From Euryodendron excelsum (lineage: Eukaryota > Streptophyta > Magnoliopsida > Ericales > Pentaphylacaceae), in NCBI GenBank assembly GCA_033060915.1, contig CM065377.1, positions 56,196,683 to 56,260,682 of the forward strand: DNA of 64,000 nucleotides, in the 5' to 3' direction. A model generated the notes under the pieces. The model searched no databases and was not told the origin of the DNA. It saw nothing but the letters and a program-made list of their open reading frames with translations. Of this stretch, positions 59,335 to 64,000 are shown piece by piece. Every line of letters begins with the position of its first letter. Positions within the stretch are counted from its first letter, which is position 1. Made by a program: the position numbers and the translations under genes.

Positions 59335-61926
59335 AGAGCCTCATTCAACGTGAAAGGGGTCTGCAAACTTAACCTAGAAATCACACAATTCGATACACAG
59401 AGCTCGAGCACCTCAAAAACCCTAGCCTCCTTAGGTTTTCCAAACCCTAGCCACCCTACACAAACCCTAGCCTCCTATACACTCATACACACCCCTATAC
59501 ACTCATACACTAGCCTTCAACCACTCTCTCAAGACTTGAAGAGCAGCCATTCAAAGCTTGAAGACAATCCTTGAAGACTGAGGGTGAAAATCAAGACCAA
59601 AGACCGAAGACCGAAGACTGCACGGCGCGCAAAATAAACAAGAAACAAGGTAGGCTTTCTATTTAAATTTCCGCACTTCCCCTCTCTCTTCTCTCTACAA
59701 CCCACTTGGGTTTTCTCTATTTTAATCCCCCATCTCTTTCCCGCCCTTTCTTTGCATGCTTGAAACAAGGGGATTCCCGGTCCATATGTAGGATTGGACT
59801 ATTGGAGAGTCACCGTGTCGGGGGCTTTCTTCTAGTCTAACCAAAGACCACGTGGGTTCGGCCCCCTTGATTATGTGGTGAAGCCTTAACCTTGTATGTT
59901 CACGACCCCAAATTGCATGGTGCATATCATAGTCTTGCATCTTCCAAAATTTGTTTTCAAAAAGTTGTTTTCAAAAATCGTTTTCAAACTTGTTTTCAAA
60001 ATTGCATCAAAAGCTCTTTTTCAAAAACATGTTTTCAAAATCACAATCCTAGGGTGATTCTAGCCTTTCCATGGCTAGGGTTGCTTTAGGAAAGTGTTAT
60101 ATTAAAAGTGGCCTTTTGGCTTGTATTTTCAAACTTTGTTTTCAAAACCACTTTCTTAAAGTGGTTCTAGCCCTCTTATGGCTAGAATCGCTTTAGGAAA
60201 GTGAGATGTTTTTATACTTTCCTAAAACTCTCTTCTCCAAAAATTGTTTTTCAAAAACTCCCTTCCAAAATCTATTTTTCAAAACTCCCTTTTTCAACTC
60301 CTTTCCAAAATCTTCTCCCTAGATTCACCTTCCTAAAAACGCTCCCTAAAAATCTTTCCAAAAACTCTCTTTTCCAAAATCTCCCTTCTAGAAATTTTCC
60401 CCTAGGATCTTCCTTCCAAAATCTACGTTTCCAAAAACATGCTTTCCAAAAAAACTTCTTCTCTCTAAAATCTCTTTCCAAAAACTCTACGTTTCCAAAA
60501 ACATGCTTTCCAAAAAACTCCTCCCTAGGATTCCCTTCTAGAAAACCTTCGTTTCTAAAAACGCACTTTCCAAAAATCCTCTTTCCTTAGAGCCCACGAT
60601 TAGGAAACCCTAATTTTCTTTCCAAAAACATGATTTTCGAACTTTGCCCCAAACCTAGGTTTCCAAAACCTCTTGCTTTCACATCTAAACTATACATGTT
60701 TCCAAAACCTCTTTTCTGCGTTAAAATTCCACACTTCCAAAACTAGGGTTTCTAGAATCTCTCTTTTCAAATCCTTGCCAAATCCTATCTTCCCTTTAGA
60801 AAACCAAATCCAATCTCCCCGTTTAGAAAACTAGATCCCGTCCTCTATTTTTGGAAACAAAATCAAATCTTTCCTTTTAGAAACCAAATCCAATCCCTTC
60901 TTAATCCAAACCTTTCCTAATTCAATACCTTCCTAAACCATAAGTTTCCTAAACCTAAACTTCAAATCTTTCCTTAAGTTTCAAAATCCAAATCTTTCCT
61001 AAATTCGAATCCTTCCTAAATTTTCACTTTCCTAAATCTTAAGTTTCCAAAATTTGAACATAAAAATCTTTCCTAATCCAACCCTTTCCTAATTCTACCC
61101 TCTTTTCAAATCTTAACTTTTCAAATATAAGCTTTCAAACCTTTCCTAAATTCAAACCTTTCCTAATTTCAAGACTTTCTAAAATTCAAACTCTAAAAAC
61201 TTTCTAAATCTTAAACTTTCTAAATTTCAAATCTTTCCAAATTCAAAACTTTCTAAATTTGAAACCTTCTTAAGTTAAATCTTTCTAAACCTAAAACTTT
61301 CTAAATTCTAAACTCTCTTAAACTTCAAATCTTTCCAAATCTAAGACTTTTCTAAATTCAAAACTTTCTTAATTTAAGACTTTCTTAAGTTGAAACTTTC
61401 TTAATTCAAATATTTCCTAAACTAAAAACTTTCCTCTTTCAAACTTTTCCAATTTTCAAAACTTTCCGATTTTCAAAACTTTCCTAATTTAGGAACTTTC
61501 CTAATCTGAAAACCTTTCCTTTTTCGAAAACTTTCTAAGCTCGAAACTTTCCAATTTCAAAACTTTCCTAAACCTAAAACTTTCCTAAATTCCAAACTTT
61601 CCTAATTTCAAAACTTTCCAAAAATGAAACTTTTCTAATTCGAAACTTTCCTAAATCGAACATTTCCTAATTCAAACATTTCCTAAATCCAACCTTTCCT
61701 AATCTCCTAAACCTTCCAAGTCGAGTCAAGCTTTTCCTAAGTCTAGGTTTCCTAAACCTTCGTCTTTCTCTTTTTCAAAACAAGTCCAAATCTATCTTTT
61801 CAAATCAAAGTCCAATTTTCTCAATTTCAATTTCCAATCTCCTCTTCCAATTCCAAATCGAATTCAATTTCCAATTCAATTTCCTTCTTCAAATCCACTC
61901 TTCTCTTTTCAATCGGACTCTTGTCC

Positions 61927-61967
61927 GAACTACGACTGACCTGATTCCCCCAAAGGGATACGTAGGC
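61927..61967 (+). other. TACGTAGGC hairpin, solo LTR D
   Basis: ACTACG/CGTAGG outer stem and TCCC/GGGA inner stem, same as A. Confidence 0.55.
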
Positions 61968-62545
61968 AACCTTCATAGGTGCGGTCACAATACTTTTCAA
62001 ACTTTCAATTCTACCCTCATGGGTGCGGTTTTCAAAATCTTTTCAAACCTCACATTCCAATCTATTTTCAGAATTCCAAAATTTCTATTTTCAAACTTCT
62101 ACTTTCAATTTTCAAACTTTTCAATTTCAATTCTATTTCTTCAAATCTATTTTCAAATCAAATCAATTTCTATTTTCCAATTCTCTCATCTTGCACTTGC
62201 CTATCATGCATTATACTTTTCAAACATTGTTTTTCTAAAGTGAATAGGGTTGAACTATAGTTAGTCGAAGAGTCTCATAGGTAAATCTAGGGTAGATTGA
62301 CATGTAGGTACCGGAAGGGTGGGGTAGGGTGATAGCTTAGTGCGTCTTCCCTACACGTAACCAACCTCCGAACCTGGAATCACTGTTTTCAAAGACCAAA
62401 AAGGAGTCATTTTTCTAAAAAGGGCTAAATATTTTCCAAAGGTTGCCAAACAACCTGTTTTCTTTAAAACCCTCTCTCGAGGAGATATTTTCAAAACTGT
62501 TTTCTAAAAACCCTAAGCGTAGTCTTCGGATTATTCTTAGTTTTT

Positions 62546-62586
62546 AGGTGACCTAACTCACCTTAATCAAGTTAGGTGGCGACTCC
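62546..62586 (+). other. Candidate pseudoknot plus TGGCGACTCC, solo LTR D
   Basis: Same sequence as in A: AGGTG/CACCT and CCTAACT/AGTTAGG, then TGGCGACTCC. Confidence 0.5.
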
Positions 62587-62742
62587 GAATCTTTTTCAAA
62601 AACCCTTTATTCAAACCTGTTTTCAATTCAAACCTAGTCGCACTCATTCTTTTAGGAGGGTGAGTTCTAACGAGAGAGTACAGCATTTTTCCCGCTTGGG
62701 TGAGTATTCCTCGAGTGCGAAAAATCTGGGCGCGACAATCTG

Positions 62743-63195
62743 TTCCTCCATAGCAAGAGCATTAGTTGTCATGACTAGCATGGCAATAGAACCGAGATAA
62801 CTAGTGGGAGCGTCAAGCTTGTTAAGCTTTGATTTGGGAGTATGAGCAGAAGAAGTAGGACTAAAGCTACTTGAATCTTCATTTTCTCCATGATCAGATT
62901 CTTCAGGTTTTGTAGCTGCATCCTTTCTTGCCCCTGGTGTAACAGTTTCATTCTCGCCCTTTAGCAAGAATAAAGAAGCTCCCAATGCCTTCGTTGGATC
63001 ATAACCAAAAACTGGGAATGGTTTAGGCAAAAGCGAGGTTTGTGCTGGTGCTTCAACTGTAGCCTTTGCTTTGCTTCGAGTTATAAGACCAGTGCTCTAA
63101 GCAGTAGATCCCGAGCCATCCTTACCAGTAGTTGAAGTTTTAGTGCCCCCAGCCTTGGTTTTGGTAGCATTCAAACTATCATTCTTGGGAGCCAT
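62743..63195 (-). pseudogene. Z gag N-terminus with start codon
   Basis: ATG at 63195-63193 opens MAPKNDSLNATKTKAGG. A TAG at 63097-63099 interrupts, then the same frame continues with RSKAKATVEAP, LLPKPFPVFGYDP and the ALAMEEQI end at the D insertion site. The ATG lies about 75 nt from the LTR end, a short leader. Start chosen because the following residues are basic and low-complexity, as in Tat gag N-termini. Confidence 0.75.
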
Positions 63196-63246
63196 TTCGA
63201 AGTTGCTTTGATTGATTTGACCAAAAAGAGATGACAGGCAGAGATT

Positions 63247-63264
63247 GTCCCACAAGGCGTGCCA
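63247..63264 (-). other. Primer binding site of element Z
   Basis: TGGCACGCCTTGTGGGAC on the minus strand, 6 nt after the LTR end TTACA. It starts with the TGG expected for pairing with a tRNA CCA end. I cannot assign the tRNA from sequence alone. Confidence 0.6.
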
Positions 63265-63270
63265 GAAATT

Positions 63271-64000
63271 TGTAACACACAAATTTCAAATTCGAAATTC
63301 AAGACAAGAAAATGTAGCAACAAATGAATTTTTATATATATTTGAAGGAGTGGAGTATAATCTCTATTACAATTTCTAATGAAAGAAATTATCCTCTAAT
63401 TCTTCACTTCGATGGTAGATTCGAGGACTTGCAGCTTGATCTCGAATCTGGGTAGCAAGGCCTTCTTCAATCTTGAACGAAGAAGATGCTTGAATGAAAG
63501 AGTCTTTCGATCTTCAAAAGTTTCAATACGTCAGAATTCTGATGTCTTCAAACTTGTTTTCTTTTTCTTTGGGTGGTCATATCTATTTATAGGAGAGGAT
63601 GAAAAGTCTCCTGATAGCTTTGTATCTCTTTAAGATAATTACCACTATTTAATCTAGAGATAATAATAAATAAAGATAATTAATCTTTTAAGACAATTAT
63701 CTCTATTTATCTCCAAAATAAGTAAAGACAATCAATTATTTCAGATAATTGTCTCTATCTATTAATAAATAAAGATAATCAATGGTTTGAAATAATTGTC
63801 TCTATTTACTGATAAATAAAGATAATTAATACTTTACTTGGAAGATAATCAATGACACATGTCTAATTTTAATTGGAAGACATATTTGTCTTTTTTTTCC
63901 TTGTGGGCCCCACATAACAAATGGCATAATTTAATTAGCCAGAGACTTAATTGCATCAATTTGACAAATGATGGCATTTGATTTGCCAATCATTGTAATT
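63271..64000 (-). mobile_element. 5' LTR of element Z (partial, runs off the window)
   Basis: In plus view it starts TGTAACACACAAATTTC. A TATA box (CCTATAAATAGAT, 63591-63603 minus) lies about 320 nt before the LTR end. Upstream, a tandem array of about four diverged 50-55 bp units with AATAAATAAAGATAAT and AATTGTCTCTATTTA spans about 63630-63835. The short ORFs are not coding. Confidence 0.75.
63591..63603 (-). promoter_or_regulatory. TATA box of the Z 5' LTR
   Basis: CCTATAAATAGAT on the minus strand, a strong plant TATA match at a position fitting the U3/R boundary. Confidence 0.6.

Larger units (their letters stand above)
57497..62737 (+). mobile_element. Solo LTR D, family S (5241 bp)
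   Basis: TGTAAGCACCCC to GGGCGCGACA with TSD ATCTG at 57492-57496 and 62738-62742. Removing it with one TSD joins EEQ and ITLLAKTV of Z gag in frame, proof that it inserted into the gag ORF. Parts: CTCGAGA units (57706-57987), about 17 palindromic 29-bp units (57738-57812 and 57988-58385), 150-bp repeats to about 59010, GGCGCC cluster (59211-59311), TATA (59325-59334), CTTTCCTAA tract, hairpin and candidate pseudoknot. Confidence 0.92.

Overview
The window is plant nuclear heterochromatin made almost entirely of nested LTR retrotransposons. I see no functional host gene. Evidence for a flowering plant, probably a eudicot with a large genome: Tat/Ogre-type and Athila-type Ty3/gypsy gag-pol sequences, a plant mobile domain (PMD) ORF, a GT-AG intron with a T-rich tail, and tRNA-Asp- and tRNA-Arg-like primer sites. 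I cannot name the species.

Layout, outermost layer first. (1) Element Z is an old Tat-lineage element in minus orientation that runs off both ends. Its 5' LTR (63271 to beyond 64000), primer site and gag start lie at the right. Broken gag/protease pieces follow at 62743-63195, 55071-57491 and 41366-42395. The integrase C-terminus is at 3537-3954, and a plus-strand (antisense) PMD ORF with an intron is at 70-3150. Reverse transcriptase, RNase H and most of integrase of Z are missing. (2) Element X, also minus, sits in Z. It has ~4.7 kb LTRs at 3955-14339 and 25701-40797 (both interrupted), a primer site at 25680-25700, polypurine tracts at 14340 and 40798, and ~8.4 kb of internal DNA in which I find no gag or pol but many tandem arrays. 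An extra piece of X 3' UTR (40798-41365) lies beyond its upstream LTR. (3) Element Y (42401-55065, minus) is a complete but mutated Athila-type element of 12.7 kb with TSD GTAAG: 5' LTR, tRNA-Asp primer site, gag, pol, env-position ORF, polypurine tract and 3' LTR. (4) Four giant solo LTRs of one family S (about 5.0-5.7 kb): A 8387-14042 (+), B 26101-31431 (-), C 32968-37958 (+), D 57497-62737 (+), each with a perfect 5-bp TSD. (5) Two solo LTRs of the Y family, 22399-23858 and 23899-25384, each with a 5-bp TSD.

The nesting can be checked inside the window. The two X LTRs act as empty-site controls for A, B and C, and conceptual removal of D makes the Z gag reading frame continuous.

The least explained signals are structural. 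A short hairpin ending in TACGTAGGC occurs in X, S and Z with compensatory stem changes. A candidate H-type pseudoknot lies directly before a tRNA-Arg-primer-like TGGCGACTCC inside the X and S LTRs. Nearly all tandem arrays have an inverted-repeat core, often with paired changes. Between pol and the env-position ORF of Y lies a U3-like GATCGATC block plus a TATA box that looks like an internal promoter.
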